The notes below the pieces were generated by a model, which was given only the letters and a program-made list of their open reading frames with translations, was not told the origin of the DNA and did no database searches. This document shows, piece after piece, positions 24,482-33,627 of a DNA stretch of 64,000 bases. The position numbers were made by a program, and so were the translations under genes. The stretch's first letter is position 1. Each line of letters starts with the position of its first letter. Origin of the DNA: Candidatus Hydrogenedentota bacterium (GTDB lineage Bacteria > Hydrogenedentota > Hydrogenedentia > Hydrogenedentales > SLHB01); assembly GCA_020848835.1 (NCBI GenBank), contig JADLHJ010000022.1, forward strand, positions 1 through 64,000, in the 5' to 3' direction.

Positions 24482-27337
24482 GTGGACAAACGGGAACTAG
24501 AACGGATTGTGGCGGCGGCGCAGCGTGGGGACACGGCTGCGTTCGCGCGTCTGACCAACGCGCACTACCGCCTTGTCTACGCGCTGGCCTATAGCACCGT
24601 CGGCGATTGGGCCGCGGCGCAGGACATCGCGCAGGACGCGTTTGTCGTCGCCTGGACGCATTTGGGAAACCTTCGCGGAGCAGGGGCATTTCCGATGTGG
24701 ATACGCAAAATCACCCGTAACCTCGCGCTGAACTGGATTCGTTCGGCCGAGTACCGGAGAAGACTGGCGGAACGGCACGAGCAATTGGTCGTGCCCTTGC
24801 AGGAGCCGCCGGAAAGTCCATCGCAAAAGTTGGGGCGTGAAGAGCGCCGCAATGCATTATGGAAAGCGCTCGAACAACTCAGTCCTCCAATACGCGAAGC
24901 GATGATCCTGTTTTATCTCGAGGGCCGCTCTGGCGCCGAGGCAGCGGCGCAACTCGGTATCAGCGAAAACGCTTTCAAGTTGCGGTTGCACACGGGCAGG
25001 GCGCGGCTGCGCGCATTTCTCGAACAACAAGTCGAAGACAGTCTCTACAGCGATCTCGCACCGCCGGATGGTAAGGCGGCCGCGAATCGCATTCTCGCGG
25101 GGCTCGCGGTGGGACCTGCTTTACCGGAACTCGGCAATGCCGTCTCCGGTTCGGGCATCGGTATGTGGCTACACCACGTCACCCACAACGGCGCGGGCGA
25201 GATCATTGCACCAATTCTTAAGGGAGGAGCCATTGTGAACGCAAAGAAAATCGCCGCGGGGGCTGCGGTCGCCGCGCTGATCGCGGGCGGCGCGTATTTT
25301 GGTATCAATTACAGCGCTACTGCGCCGGAACGCGGAGAGAATTGGCGGCGCGTGAGCAAGACCGAAGAGGCGCGCGTTCTCGATGATCTATCCGCGCCCG
25401 ACCCAATATCGGATGGACCATCAAGTGCAGCACAACTCGCAAAGAGCGAATCGCAATACGACACCGGCGAAGAGAAAGCAGCGGAAACGAACACGGCAAA
25501 GCCTGAAGAACAGTTACAGGCTACTGGTGAGATGACGGAATCCGCTGCATTGCTCATGAGCATGGAGAAGGGTCGCATCAAAGACCCGAAAGAATACGCG
25601 ACGATCGCGGGTGTCGTCGTGGACACACACGGCAGCCCAATTGAAGATGCGACGGTGCAGGTATTTTCCAGTGGCGGCGTGCAAATGCCAGAGGGCATTA
25701 ACACTTTTCTCGCGGCGCAACAGAATCCCGCGCACAAACAGACTGCGCAGACCGATCCTGCGGGTCGGTTCATTGTACAGGGTATCGCGTACGAAGGCAG
25801 TGCCAATGTCATCGCCATGGCCGATGGTTACAAGATGATGAGCGGAAGTCGCGCGAGCGTGCCGATCAAAGCAGGTGACACGGTGAACAACGTGCGTATC
25901 ACGCTGGAGCCCGGAAAGGGACTATACGGCCGCTTGTTGTCGCCCGATGGCGCGCCGGTTACCGACGGTGTCGTGAATCTCGTGTCCGTGCGTATGCGCG
26001 GCGATTCCTCCAATGGGATGCTGGGCAGCACGAACACCGACGCGAAAGGCCATTTTCACTTTGCATTTTCGCGCGAAGGTACCGTGGGCCTCGTCACGTC
26101 TTCGTTGAAATATGGCGGCGCAAGTTTTGACGACATACCCGTCGGCACCGAAGACGTCATCGAGCTGCAAATGCCACAGGGCGCGCGATTAACCGGCACG
26201 ATTACCTGGACCAACGGCGGCGCTGCTTCGGAAGTAATCGTGTACCTCGTTGGCAGAGCAAACGATGGGCGCGGGGAGCGCCGCAATCCCGCGCTGATCT
26301 ACGCCGGCAAAACCGATGGTGGCGGCAACTATGCGATCGAAGCGATCGACGCTAACCAGTCATACACGGTGTATGTAGCAAAGCTCGATCAAACTGCGCT
26401 GTCTCAGCCGCAGCCGCTTCCCGATTTCACCCCAGGTGGCACACAAAAATGGGATTACGAAATTCAAGAGTTGATACATGTGCGCGGACGCGTGACCGGT
26501 GAAACTACGGGCAAACCGCTGCACGACGTGAAGGTCGCGGCACTGAAAGATGGCAAGTACGTCGAGAACAGCGACACGGCAACGAAGGAAGATGGCACCT
26601 ACGAATTGAAGCTTTCGTCGGGCCCCGGCAACTACAAGATCTATCCACGACTGTGGCGCATCGAACCGGAACAGACCGGCTACGAATGGGCGAAAGACGT
26701 TCAACTCAATGAAGCCGAAGAAGCAACCGTTGACCTTACTTTCATTGACACCGCAACCATGTCTATCAAAGTCGTGGATGCGGCCGGCAATCCCCTAAAA
26801 GATATGCCCCTTGCTATTCACGAAGATGACCATCGGTGGGGGCCCGTAGCGTCCACCAACGCGGATGGGACCTTTACTTGGGACGGGTTCATGCCAGGAA
26901 TCGAAACAAACTTTGTTGTGATGGGCCAAGGCGGACCGGCCGAATTGGGATCGACGCGTCCGACGATACTCGAACCGGGACAAATAGTACCGGAAGAAAC
27001 CGTCGTGGTGTATGGAAGCGCGGGAATCGAAGGTACTGCAATTGGCCCCAATGGTCAACCGCTGGCAAATGGCGTGATCGTCGTACAGGCATTCTTCGCG
27101 CTAACACGCGAAATTAGCAGGCGCATCAATACCGACGAAACGGGTCACTTCCTGATCGAAGGACAATTGCCTGCAACTAGTGTAATTCTGTCCATGGAAG
27201 GCTATACCGAAACCGGTGGTAGTGTGGATAAATATACATACGAATCAAGCGAGATCGAATTGCTAGATAAACAAATCGTCGATCTTGGCAGGATCAACTT
27301 TGAACACGGTGAATCGAATGTAGACGTCGGCGAGTGA
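24482..27337 (+). CDS. ECF sigma factor fused to a membrane anchor and carboxypeptidase-regulatory-like repeats
   Basis: The product has 951 residues. Sigma region 2 lies near 25-90 (AAAQDIAQDAFVVAWTHLG, then FPMWIRKITRNLALNWIR) and region 4 near 125-180 (LSPPIREAMILFYLEGRSGA, AAQLGISENAFKLRLHTGRA). A transmembrane segment, AAGAAVAALIAGGAYFG, sits near 256-272. From about 375 onward there are roughly six beta-sandwich domains of the carboxypeptidase regulatory/Cna-B kind, each with a phrase like G.V.D..G.PIEDATV and T...GRF...G. The tail should lie outside the membrane, so it could sense the envelope and hold or release the sigma domain. GTG 24482 is the start. A very strong internal ribosome binding site at 25221-25229 precedes an in-frame GTG at 25235. 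Confidence 0.82.
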   Translation: MDKRELERIVAAAQRGDTAAFARLTNAHYRLVYALAYSTVGDWAAAQDIAQDAFVVAWTHLGNLRGAGAFPMWIRKITRNLALNWIRSAEYRRRLAERHEQLVVPLQEPPESPSQKLGREERRNALWKALEQLSPPIREAMILFYLEGRSGAEAAAQLGISENAFKLRLHTGRARLRAFLEQQVEDSLYSDLAPPDGKAAANRILAGLAVGPALPELGNAVSGSGIGMWLHHVTHNGAGEIIAPILKGGAIVNAKKIAAGAAVAALIAGGAYFGINYSATAPERGENWRRVSKTEEARVLDDLSAPDPISDGPSSAAQLAKSESQYDTGEEKAAETNTAKPEEQLQATGEMTESAALLMSMEKGRIKDPKEYATIAGVVVDTHGSPIEDATVQVFSSGGVQMPEGINTFLAAQQNPAHKQTAQTDPAGRFIVQGIAYEGSANVIAMADGYKMMSGSRASVPIKAGDTVNNVRITLEPGKGLYGRLLSPDGAPVTDGVVNLVSVRMRGDSSNGMLGSTNTDAKGHFHFAFSREGTVGLVTSSLKYGGASFDDIPVGTEDVIELQMPQGARLTGTITWTNGGAASEVIVYLVGRANDGRGERRNPALIYAGKTDGGGNYAIEAIDANQSYTVYVAKLDQTALSQPQPLPDFTPGGTQKWDYEIQELIHVRGRVTGETTGKPLHDVKVAALKDGKYVENSDTATKEDGTYELKLSSGPGNYKIYPRLWRIEPEQTGYEWAKDVQLNEAEEATVDLTFIDTATMSIKVVDAAGNPLKDMPLAIHEDDHRWGPVASTNADGTFTWDGFMPGIETNFVVMGQGGPAELGSTRPTILEPGQIVPEETVVVYGSAGIEGTAIGPNGQPLANGVIVVQAFFALTREISRRINTDETGHFLIEGQLPATSVILSMEGYTETGGSVDKYTYESSEIELLDKQIVDLGRINFEHGESNVDVGE
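25221..25237 (+). promoter_or_regulatory. Strong internal ribosome binding site with in-frame GTG
   Basis: AGGGAGGAG (25221-25229) lies five bases before GTG 25235, which is in frame with the sigma-factor fusion (codon 252). Translation from here would give MNAKKIAAGAAVAALIAGG, an independent membrane-anchored form lacking the sigma domains. The site is stronger than the one at the annotated start. Confidence 0.55.
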
Positions 27338-27344
27338 TGAAACC

Positions 27345-27377
27345 AAAGGAGCACGGGCGTCCCGCCCGTGCTCCTTT
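27345..27377. terminator. CGGGCG hairpin repeat R4, perfect palindrome acting as likely bidirectional terminator
   Basis: A perfect 15-bp stem, AAAGGAGCACGGGCG with its complement and loop TCC, is centred at 27361 and ends in TTT on both strands. It is the compact form of the repeat family and lies between two converging genes, eight bases after one stop and six before the other. Confidence 0.75.
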
Positions 27378-27382
27378 GCCCA

Positions 27383-28270
27383 TCACAATTCTACGCGCCG
27401 GCGTTCGACAACTTCGCTGTTTCGATTCAACACCTTCACCGCCGTAACACCGTTCTGCAGCAAATACTCGCGCGCTTCCGGAATTCCCGCGCCGACGAGT
27501 TCGGGGCCGTGGCTGTCGTCGCCGAAACATACCGGGATACCCATCTCGTTCGCACGCTGCAATAGCCACGGCGCGGGATAAGGCGAATCGAGCCCTTTGC
27601 GCCAGCCTGCGGTGTTGAGATCGAGAATGCAGTCGTGCGCGCGTGCAACTTCCAAGGTGGATTCAGCGGCATCTCGAATCGCAGGGGTATCGAGTGGCCC
27701 GTAAAGGTGTCCGTTCTTGCGGACAAGATCGAGATGCCCGACTACTTCCGGCTTTAATGCTTCAATCATTCTAGCAACGGATTCGTAGTACTCGAGTGCA
27801 AGCGATTCCAGTCCGCCGGTGATTTTCAGGACTTGCTCAAATTCTTCTACGCTGCTATCGATCGAAATGTCGTGCATGTAATGCACCGATCCGACCATAT
27901 AATCGAAGCGGAACCGTTTGCGGTAATCGAGCATGATTTCCGCGTAGCGATCGTGCGGTACGACCTCGATCTCGTATCCGCGCAGGATGGTGATGCGGTC
28001 CGCGTATTCTTCCGCCAGCGCGAAGATTGCTGTGCCGTAGGATTCAAAATCAGCCAGTATTTTTTCCAGCGTCCACCCGCGATCGCGTTCATTCGCGTAG
28101 AGGTAACGTTCCCCATGACGCGGCGCGTGCTCGCTAATGCCGTAAGTCTTGAAGCCCTTTTCTATCGCCGCTTCGATTACTTCGCGCAGGGTTCCAACCG
28201 CGTGATCGCAATACTCGCCTGAATGGCCGCCATGCAAGGAAACGCCCCACGGCGTTTTGTCAGAAGACAT
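27383..28270 (-). CDS. PHP-family phosphatase, histidinol-phosphatase (HisJ/HisK-like)
   Basis: The 295-residue protein has the ordered metal-ligand motifs of the PHP superfamily: LHGGHSGEYCDHA, ISEHAPRHG, GYEIEVVP, GSVHYMHD, GHLDLVRK, LDLNTAGWRKG and FGDDSHGPE. The family's histidinol-phosphatases hydrolyse L-histidinol phosphate in histidine synthesis; the first motif here has HGGHS in place of the usual H.H, a variant seen in HisK-like proteins. No other his gene is nearby, so a different phosphoester is possible. ATG 28270 has AAAGG upstream. It follows the MFS gene by 28 bases on the same strand. Confidence 0.8.
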   Translation of the reverse strand: MSSDKTPWGVSLHGGHSGEYCDHAVGTLREVIEAAIEKGFKTYGISEHAPRHGERYLYANERDRGWTLEKILADFESYGTAIFALAEEYADRITILRGYEIEVVPHDRYAEIMLDYRKRFRFDYMVGSVHYMHDISIDSSVEEFEQVLKITGGLESLALEYYESVARMIEALKPEVVGHLDLVRKNGHLYGPLDTPAIRDAAESTLEVARAHDCILDLNTAGWRKGLDSPYPAPWLLQRANEMGIPVCFGDDSHGPELVGAGIPEAREYLLQNGVTAVKVLNRNSEVVERRRVEL

Positions 28271-28298
28271 GAACTACACCTTTCAACTGTTACTTCAT

Positions 28299-29549
28299 CT
28301 ACGTTGCGTTTGGCGCGATGGACTTGCTTTCATCCACGCGCATCAGCAGCAGCCCGCCGGCGGCGAACAGTATAATCAGACTGAAGACACCCATGCGCGT
28401 ATCGCCGGTTGCCCAACCAATACCACCGACCATCACGGGCCCGAGTATGGTCGCAAATTTGCCAAAGATATCGTAGAACCCAAAGAATTGCGCGGCGTTC
28501 TCCGGCGGCACCAGCTTCGCAAACATGCTGCGACTCAGCGACTGGATGCCGCCTTGCGCGAAAGCGATCATCATTCCCAGCGCCCAGAAATGCCAGACCT
28601 CGCGAATGAAATAAGCGAGCGACGTGACGAGAAAGTACATGCCGATGCCGATCAGCACCATGCGCTTCGCACCGAAATACTTTGCCAAATATCCGAATAG
28701 GATCGCGCAAGGAAATGCCACGATCTGCGTCACCAACAGGACCTTCAGTAACTCGTCCTGGGGAATACCAATGTCCAATCCAAACGCAATTGCCAGCTTG
28801 TAGATCGTATGGACGCCGTCGATGTAGAGAAAGTAGGCGATGAGAAAGCCAAAGAGCGCTTTATATTTCGGAATGTTTTTGAGTGTCGCCCCTAGCCGCG
28901 ACAGACTTTCGGCCACGGGATTTGCATGTTCGGCTACATAGTGCACCTGGCGGACGTTTCTCAACATCGGAATGCTCAAGACGAACCACCAGATGGCGGT
29001 GACAATAAACGCCAAGCGCGTCGGTTCCAGTTTTGACGAAAACCCAAACCGCTCAAATTGGCCGATCATCAACATGCAGGCGATATATGGAACCGTGCTG
29101 GCCACGTATCCCCACGCGAAACCGCTGGATGAAATCCAATCCATTCGATCTTTGCTGGCTACGTCCACCAGAAACGAATCGTAGAAAACGACTGCGCCGT
29201 AGAAGCCGATTGTCGATATTCCGAATAGCACAAGACAGAATAGCCACTGTCCTTCTTGTACAGCGGGAAGTGCCGCAGTTGCGATTAGCCCGATGAATAG
29301 GAAAGTTATAAAAAGTCGCTTCTTATAACCACGGTGATCGGCCAGGGCACCGAGGATGGGCGACATAATAGCGACAAATATCATCGCGACGGTGTTGCCA
29401 ATGCTCCAATAAAATGTGGATTCAACATCTTCCATGCCTTTGGCGGCGTATGTCTTAAAGAAAATAGGCAGGATTGATGTTGTTACGATCAGCGTCTGCG
29501 CGCTATTGGCACAGTCGTAGAGAATCCAGCTTCTTTCTTGTTTGGTCAC
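28299..29549 (-). CDS. MFS transporter, Atg22-like/UMF1 family
   Basis: The 416-residue protein has 12 predicted membrane segments. It starts with RSWILYDCANSAQTLIVTT, and SPILGALADHRGYKKRLF carries the MFS loop 2-3 motif (G..AD..G.KK). YDSFLVDVAS and the ISSSGFAWGYVASTVPYI region match the UMF1/Atg22-like group, whose bacterial members have unassigned substrates. The start is GTG 29549 with GGGAG upstream. It is probably co-transcribed with the PHP phosphatase downstream. Confidence 0.87.
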   Translation of the reverse strand: MTKQERSWILYDCANSAQTLIVTTSILPIFFKTYAAKGMEDVESTFYWSIGNTVAMIFVAIMSPILGALADHRGYKKRLFITFLFIGLIATAALPAVQEGQWLFCLVLFGISTIGFYGAVVFYDSFLVDVASKDRMDWISSSGFAWGYVASTVPYIACMLMIGQFERFGFSSKLEPTRLAFIVTAIWWFVLSIPMLRNVRQVHYVAEHANPVAESLSRLGATLKNIPKYKALFGFLIAYFLYIDGVHTIYKLAIAFGLDIGIPQDELLKVLLVTQIVAFPCAILFGYLAKYFGAKRMVLIGIGMYFLVTSLAYFIREVWHFWALGMMIAFAQGGIQSLSRSMFAKLVPPENAAQFFGFYDIFGKFATILGPVMVGGIGWATGDTRMGVFSLIILFAAGGLLLMRVDESKSIAPNAT

Positions 29550-29831
29550 AATGGGCTCCCGCGTTGCCGCGTAGTGTGGCGCGCAAGAATCGCGCAGTCA
29601 AACGCAAATCTAAAACCTACGTTAGCAAAACTACCGCATTGGCACTATCCGCACAATCATGTTTTCGAGGCTAGACTTCTTCGTTAGCCTCCCAATCGTC
29701 AACTAGACAGAGGTCGTTTCGCGTTGCCGTATCCCAATCAGCAGCAATCCGTCAACAGTGTTACCCAAAAACCGTAGCACGCGTTCATCCCTTCTGACTC
29801 CTGACTTCTGTCTCCGAGCTCCTTCCCAACA
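29550..29831. other. Intergenic region with no gene seen
   Basis: This 280-base region between a minus-strand start and the leader element at 29832 has no open frame with a ribosome binding site and none of the window's hairpin families. It should carry the divergent promoters of the MFS and SMP-30 units; I cannot place them with confidence. Confidence 0.4.
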
Positions 29832-30050
29832 GTGCAACGCCTTGGGCCAATGGTTAGGAGGATCATCGCATGCAGGCTCTATCGAACCTTATACACCCAC
29901 GCTCATCTCCCATCAGCGCGCATCGCAACCCCACCTACACCCCCGGGGGGTGCGGCACGGGCATCGTCCATAAAATAACGACTTACAACATTTTTCCTCC
30001 GCTACACCCCCTTGTTTCGTCAAAAAAAATATTTATACACCTCCCTCCGC
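29832..30050 (+). promoter_or_regulatory. Leader element copy B: GTGCAACGC motif, strong SD, decayed mini-ORF and C-rich/A-T tail
   Basis: GTGCAACGC (29832-29840) is followed by GGAGG (29857-29861), ATG 29870 and about 180 bases that align to the element at 41640-41811 read on the minus strand. Shared blocks are a CCCC(A/C)GGGGGG step, then exactly 28 bases, CGACTTAC, TACACCCCC, TCGTCAAAAAA and an A/T run. Here the frame has no stop and runs into the SMP-30 gene, so as a mini-ORF this copy has decayed or reads through. It lies about 100 bases upstream of that gene's ATG, in the same orientation. Confidence 0.5.
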
Positions 30051-30148
30051 CATTGATTTCAGTACACGTGACGACAAGAGTTGATCCGCCCGCTACTGCA
30101 TGCAAGACTGGCGCGGGCAAATCCAACTTCAACTGCGAGGACGGCACT

Positions 30149-31003
30149 ATGTTTGCATCGCTGTGTCTGGGTGTAGCGTTTATCGCCGCGGCGGAAACGG
30201 TCACGACGGGAAACGTCGAGCTTGTTGCGAGCGGCTTTTCGTTCACGGAGGGCCCGGTTTGGTACAACGGCGATCTTCTGTTCACCGACATCCCCCAGAA
30301 CCGCATTCACAAGGCGGACAAATCCGTCTTCCGCGAGCCGAGCAACAACGCGAATGGTTTGGTGACCGATCCTCAGGGCCGTCTCATCGCATGCGAACAC
30401 GGCTCGCGCACAGTGACGCGCACGGAGAAGGACGGCACAATTGCAACGATTGCGTCGGATTTCGAGGGCAAGAAATTTAATAGCCCGAACGATGCTACTG
30501 TGCGATCCGATGGAGCCGTCTTCTTCACCGATCCGCCCTATGGCCTCGGTGACAGGCCCAAAGAGCTTGACTATCAGGGCGTATTCGCGATCTTGCCGGA
30601 CGGAAAAATCAATGTTGTTGGCACGGACTTCATCAAGCCGAACGGCATCGGACTGTCGCCCGATGAAAAGACCCTCTACGTTGCCGATACCGAAGGCAAA
30701 CACATCCGCGCGTTCGATCTCGCTGCGAACGGTACGGCTTCAAACGGCCGCGTGCTGTGCGAATTACCATATCCGGATGGATTGAGCGTCGATCAGAAGG
30801 GATACATCTGGTGCACTGCGGAAGACGGCGTGCGTGTGTACAACCCGAAGGGCGAACTCGTCCATACCGTCGTCGTTCCAGAAGGACCTGCGAATTGCGG
30901 CTTCGGCGACGCAGACGGCGAGACGCTGTACATCACCGCACGCACGGGCTTGTACAAAGTACGCTGTGTCACGCCGGGTCTCGGCTTTTCCCCGAGCAAA
31001 TAA
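30149..31003 (+). CDS. SMP-30/gluconolactonase-like beta-propeller, secreted
   Basis: The 284-residue product has a short hydrophobic leader (MFASLCLGVAFIAAAE). Family motifs are FTEGPVW (metal-binding Glu), NNANGLVTDPQGRLIACEHG, FNSPNDATVRSDGAVFFTD (Asn and Asp ligands), PNGIGLSPDEKTLYVADT and YPDGLSVDQKGYIW. Such enzymes hydrolyse sugar lactones using a divalent metal. ATG 30149 with GAGG upstream is preferred; the frame is open back to 29870, but that part belongs to a repeated leader element and shows no propeller homology. The next gene starts three bases after its stop, so the pair form an operon. Confidence 0.87.
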   Translation: MFASLCLGVAFIAAAETVTTGNVELVASGFSFTEGPVWYNGDLLFTDIPQNRIHKADKSVFREPSNNANGLVTDPQGRLIACEHGSRTVTRTEKDGTIATIASDFEGKKFNSPNDATVRSDGAVFFTDPPYGLGDRPKELDYQGVFAILPDGKINVVGTDFIKPNGIGLSPDEKTLYVADTEGKHIRAFDLAANGTASNGRVLCELPYPDGLSVDQKGYIWCTAEDGVRVYNPKGELVHTVVVPEGPANCGFGDADGETLYITARTGLYKVRCVTPGLGFSPSK

Positions 31004-31006
31004 CGC

Positions 31007-32389
31007 ATGCTGGCTCTTGTTTGCTTCGCCGCTGCTTTTGCCGCCGCCGATTTGGATTACCAAATCAGCGCGGCCAAGGGCCCATACTTTGTAGTAGACG
31101 ACCGCGTGGTGATGGATCGATGGCTTGCGGAGCGGTTCGTAGTACAGCCGAAGCGGTTCAGCAAGAAGAAACCGATCTTGGAGCGTGAATATCCGTGGGA
31201 AGGTAGCGGGCCGCACCTTGCCGGCTCGGTCGTTTACGACGCCGCCGACAAAAAGTTTCGTATGTGGTATTCGGTGTTCAACCGCTACGCGTACGATAAC
31301 CGTCTGCCTTTTTCTTACAACGTGTGCTATGCAGAATCCGACGATGGCATCGCCTGGCGCAAACCTTTCCTTGGCGTGTTCGATTACGAAGGCAGCACGC
31401 AGAACAACGTCATCAAACTTGGCACGGACAAAACGCAGAACATTGATGTTTGCATCAATCCACGTCCGGATCGCTGGCCTGGCAAATTTCTCGCCGTACA
31501 CAATCAGAAGGGCGGGCTATTCATATCTTCCTCAAACGATGGGGCGACCTTTAATTGGCTCTGGCAAGAAGCGGCGCTCGCGTACCATAGCGATACGCAC
31601 AACAATTTCGTCTACGACGAAGTGCGCGATCGCTGGTTTCTGTATTGCCGACCGCGCACCTACGCGGGCGATCACAAGCGCCGCGTATCGATGCAGTCGT
31701 CGAATGATTTACAACACTGGACACATGAGCAGACGATTCTCGTGCCGGGAGAGAACGAAAAAGCCGAGTTCTACGGAATGACGGTGTGGCGGCGTGGCGA
31801 TCTCTTCTTTGGCGCGCTGCAGGTCTACGATCGATACAAAGGGCTTCCACATGTCGAGTTGACGTGGAGTGGTGACGGAGAACATTGGCAGCAGATTCCA
31901 ACCCACCCGGAGTTTGTCTCGCGCGGGCGAAAGGGCTCGTGGGACGCAGGCATGGTGTTCATCGCGGAGACACCAGTTGAGCTCGGCGATGAAGTGCGGT
32001 TTTACTATGGCGGATTTGCGCTTCCGCACGACACCAAGAAAGAAAACGTCGGCGCGATCGGATTGATGACTTCAGAACGCGATCGATTCATTGGCATACG
32101 GCCTTCCGGCAAGGAACCGTGCTTTGTGCTGACACGACCCTTCAATCCAAACGGACGAAGTCTATTTGTTAATGCGCGCGTTAAAGGTTCGCTCCGCGCA
32201 GAACTTCGCGTAGGCAACAATAAGACCGTTGACGGTTGGAAGTTTGAAGACTGCGATCCCGTGACAGCGTCTGGCTACGAGGTGCCCGTCACGTGGCATG
32301 GTAAAACCCTGTCGGACGCCCCGTCGGGCGAAATCTCCATCAACTTCAAATTGGATAACGCGGAACTGTTCACCTTCGACCTGCGCTGA
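31007..32389 (+). CDS. Secreted five-bladed beta-propeller protein (GH32/GH43-like)
   Basis: The 460-residue product has a leader (MLALVCFAAAFAAA) and repeated propeller strands of the type YAESDDGIAWRKP, ISSSNDGATFNW, MQSSNDLQHWTHE and LTWSGDGEHWQQI. These SxDG..W blocks are common to GH32/43/62/68 folds and related sialidase-like proteins; a catalytic set cannot be assigned from motifs alone. A C-terminal beta-sandwich is suggested after residue 380 (GSLRAELRV, then SGEISINFKLDNAELFTF). It is translated three bases after the SMP-30 gene and probably works with it on an extracellular sugar polymer or its products. Confidence 0.7.
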   Translation: MLALVCFAAAFAAADLDYQISAAKGPYFVVDDRVVMDRWLAERFVVQPKRFSKKKPILEREYPWEGSGPHLAGSVVYDAADKKFRMWYSVFNRYAYDNRLPFSYNVCYAESDDGIAWRKPFLGVFDYEGSTQNNVIKLGTDKTQNIDVCINPRPDRWPGKFLAVHNQKGGLFISSSNDGATFNWLWQEAALAYHSDTHNNFVYDEVRDRWFLYCRPRTYAGDHKRRVSMQSSNDLQHWTHEQTILVPGENEKAEFYGMTVWRRGDLFFGALQVYDRYKGLPHVELTWSGDGEHWQQIPTHPEFVSRGRKGSWDAGMVFIAETPVELGDEVRFYYGGFALPHDTKKENVGAIGLMTSERDRFIGIRPSGKEPCFVLTRPFNPNGRSLFVNARVKGSLRAELRVGNNKTVDGWKFEDCDPVTASGYEVPVTWHGKTLSDAPSGEISINFKLDNAELFTFDLR

Positions 32390-32498
32390 AGAACAAGACC
32401 ATCGAACGCAACGGTTCCCTACAATAAAAGGAGCCGGTCATGCGCGCAGCGTTGGCATTACTTATCCACTAGCGGACTTTCTCGAACGCTAATAGTTC

Positions 32499-32527
32499 TT
32501 GCCAAGTGTGGTCGCACAGGATATACT
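32499..32527 (+). promoter_or_regulatory. Sigma-70-type promoter for the radical SAM gene
   Basis: TTGCCA (32499-32504) and TATACT (32522-32527) are 17 bases apart, and the ATG at 32550 follows 22 bases on, giving a short leader without a strong Shine-Dalgarno. Confidence 0.55.
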
Positions 32528-32549
32528 GAATATAAATATAGGTTTATTC

Positions 32550-33617
32550 ATGCTCGACCCAAGCCAGGCCATACGCGGTCGCGGCGTAACCAAGAACCCG
32601 CAGAACCGCTTCGACGAAATTACGTACGTCCGTGACGAGGAATGGGACGAAGAAGAGGCGCCGCGTCCGGGTACGCAATATTTGCCCGACGCATCAAAAT
32701 CGATCATTGCGACCAACGACAGCCCGGATGTTGGTTTCGATGCGAGCATTAATCCCTATCGGGGCTGTGAACATGGATGCGTGTACTGCTACGCGCGGCC
32801 AAGCCATGAGTTTTTTGGATATTCTGCCGGGCTCGATTTCGAAACAAAGATTTTCGTCAAACACGACGCCCCGGAATTGCTGCGCAAGGAATTGATGTCC
32901 AGGCGCTGGGTGCCGAAGGTCCTCGCAATATCAGGCGTGACGGATCCGTATCAACCGATCGAGCGCAAGCTTCGGATCACCAGGCGCTGTTTGGAAGTGC
33001 TCGCCGAGTTCCGCAATCCTTGCGGCATTATCACCAAGAACCGTCTCGTCACACGCGACATCGATATTTTGCAGGAACTCGTCCGCTTCAACGCCGCGCG
33101 CGTGTTCATCAGCATCACGACGCTTGACGTGGCGCTGAACCGCGTAATGGAACCGCGCACCTCCTTGCCACAACAACGGCTCGACGCCGTTCGCACGCTG
33201 GCCGATGCAGGAATACCCGTGGGCGTCATGGTCGCGCCGATCGTGCCCGGACTTACAGACGAAGAGATCCCCCGCATTCTCGAGGCATCTGCAAAGGCGG
33301 GAGCGCAACATGCGGGATTCGTGATGCTGCGCTTACCGTTTGCGGTTGCGCCACTATTCGAAGCGTGGCTGGAACAGCATTATCCCGCGCGAAAGGAAAA
33401 AATTCTTAACCGCGTCCGCGACGTGCGAGGCGGCAAGCTGTACCAGTCTGAATGGGGCTCGCGTCAGCGGGGCGAGGGATTCTATGCCGAACAAATCGCG
33501 AATATATTCAAGATCGCCTGCTCCAAGTTTGGTTTGAATCAAGCGACGTTGCACTTGTCGGCGGATGCGTTTCGCCGTACGGATGGAAATCAGATGCAAC
33601 TGTTCGATGATTCGTAG
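32550..33617 (+). CDS. PA0069-family radical SAM protein
   Basis: The 355-residue cytoplasmic enzyme binds a 4Fe-4S cluster through GCEHGCVYCYARPSH (CxxxCxxC), where the preceding SINPYRGCEHGC phrase is diagnostic of the PA0069/SplB-like group. ISGVTDPYQPIE and ITKNRLVTRDIDIL follow, with a C-terminal KLYQSEWGSRQRGEG block usual in this family. Members are annotated as spore-photoproduct-lyase-related; function is unproven. An earlier in-frame TTG at 32499 coincides with the promoter -35, so ATG 32550 is preferred. Confidence 0.88.
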   Translation: MLDPSQAIRGRGVTKNPQNRFDEITYVRDEEWDEEEAPRPGTQYLPDASKSIIATNDSPDVGFDASINPYRGCEHGCVYCYARPSHEFFGYSAGLDFETKIFVKHDAPELLRKELMSRRWVPKVLAISGVTDPYQPIERKLRITRRCLEVLAEFRNPCGIITKNRLVTRDIDILQELVRFNAARVFISITTLDVALNRVMEPRTSLPQQRLDAVRTLADAGIPVGVMVAPIVPGLTDEEIPRILEASAKAGAQHAGFVMLRLPFAVAPLFEAWLEQHYPARKEKILNRVRDVRGGKLYQSEWGSRQRGEGFYAEQIANIFKIACSKFGLNQATLHLSADAFRRTDGNQMQLFDDS

Positions 33618-33627
33618 AAGGGACCCC

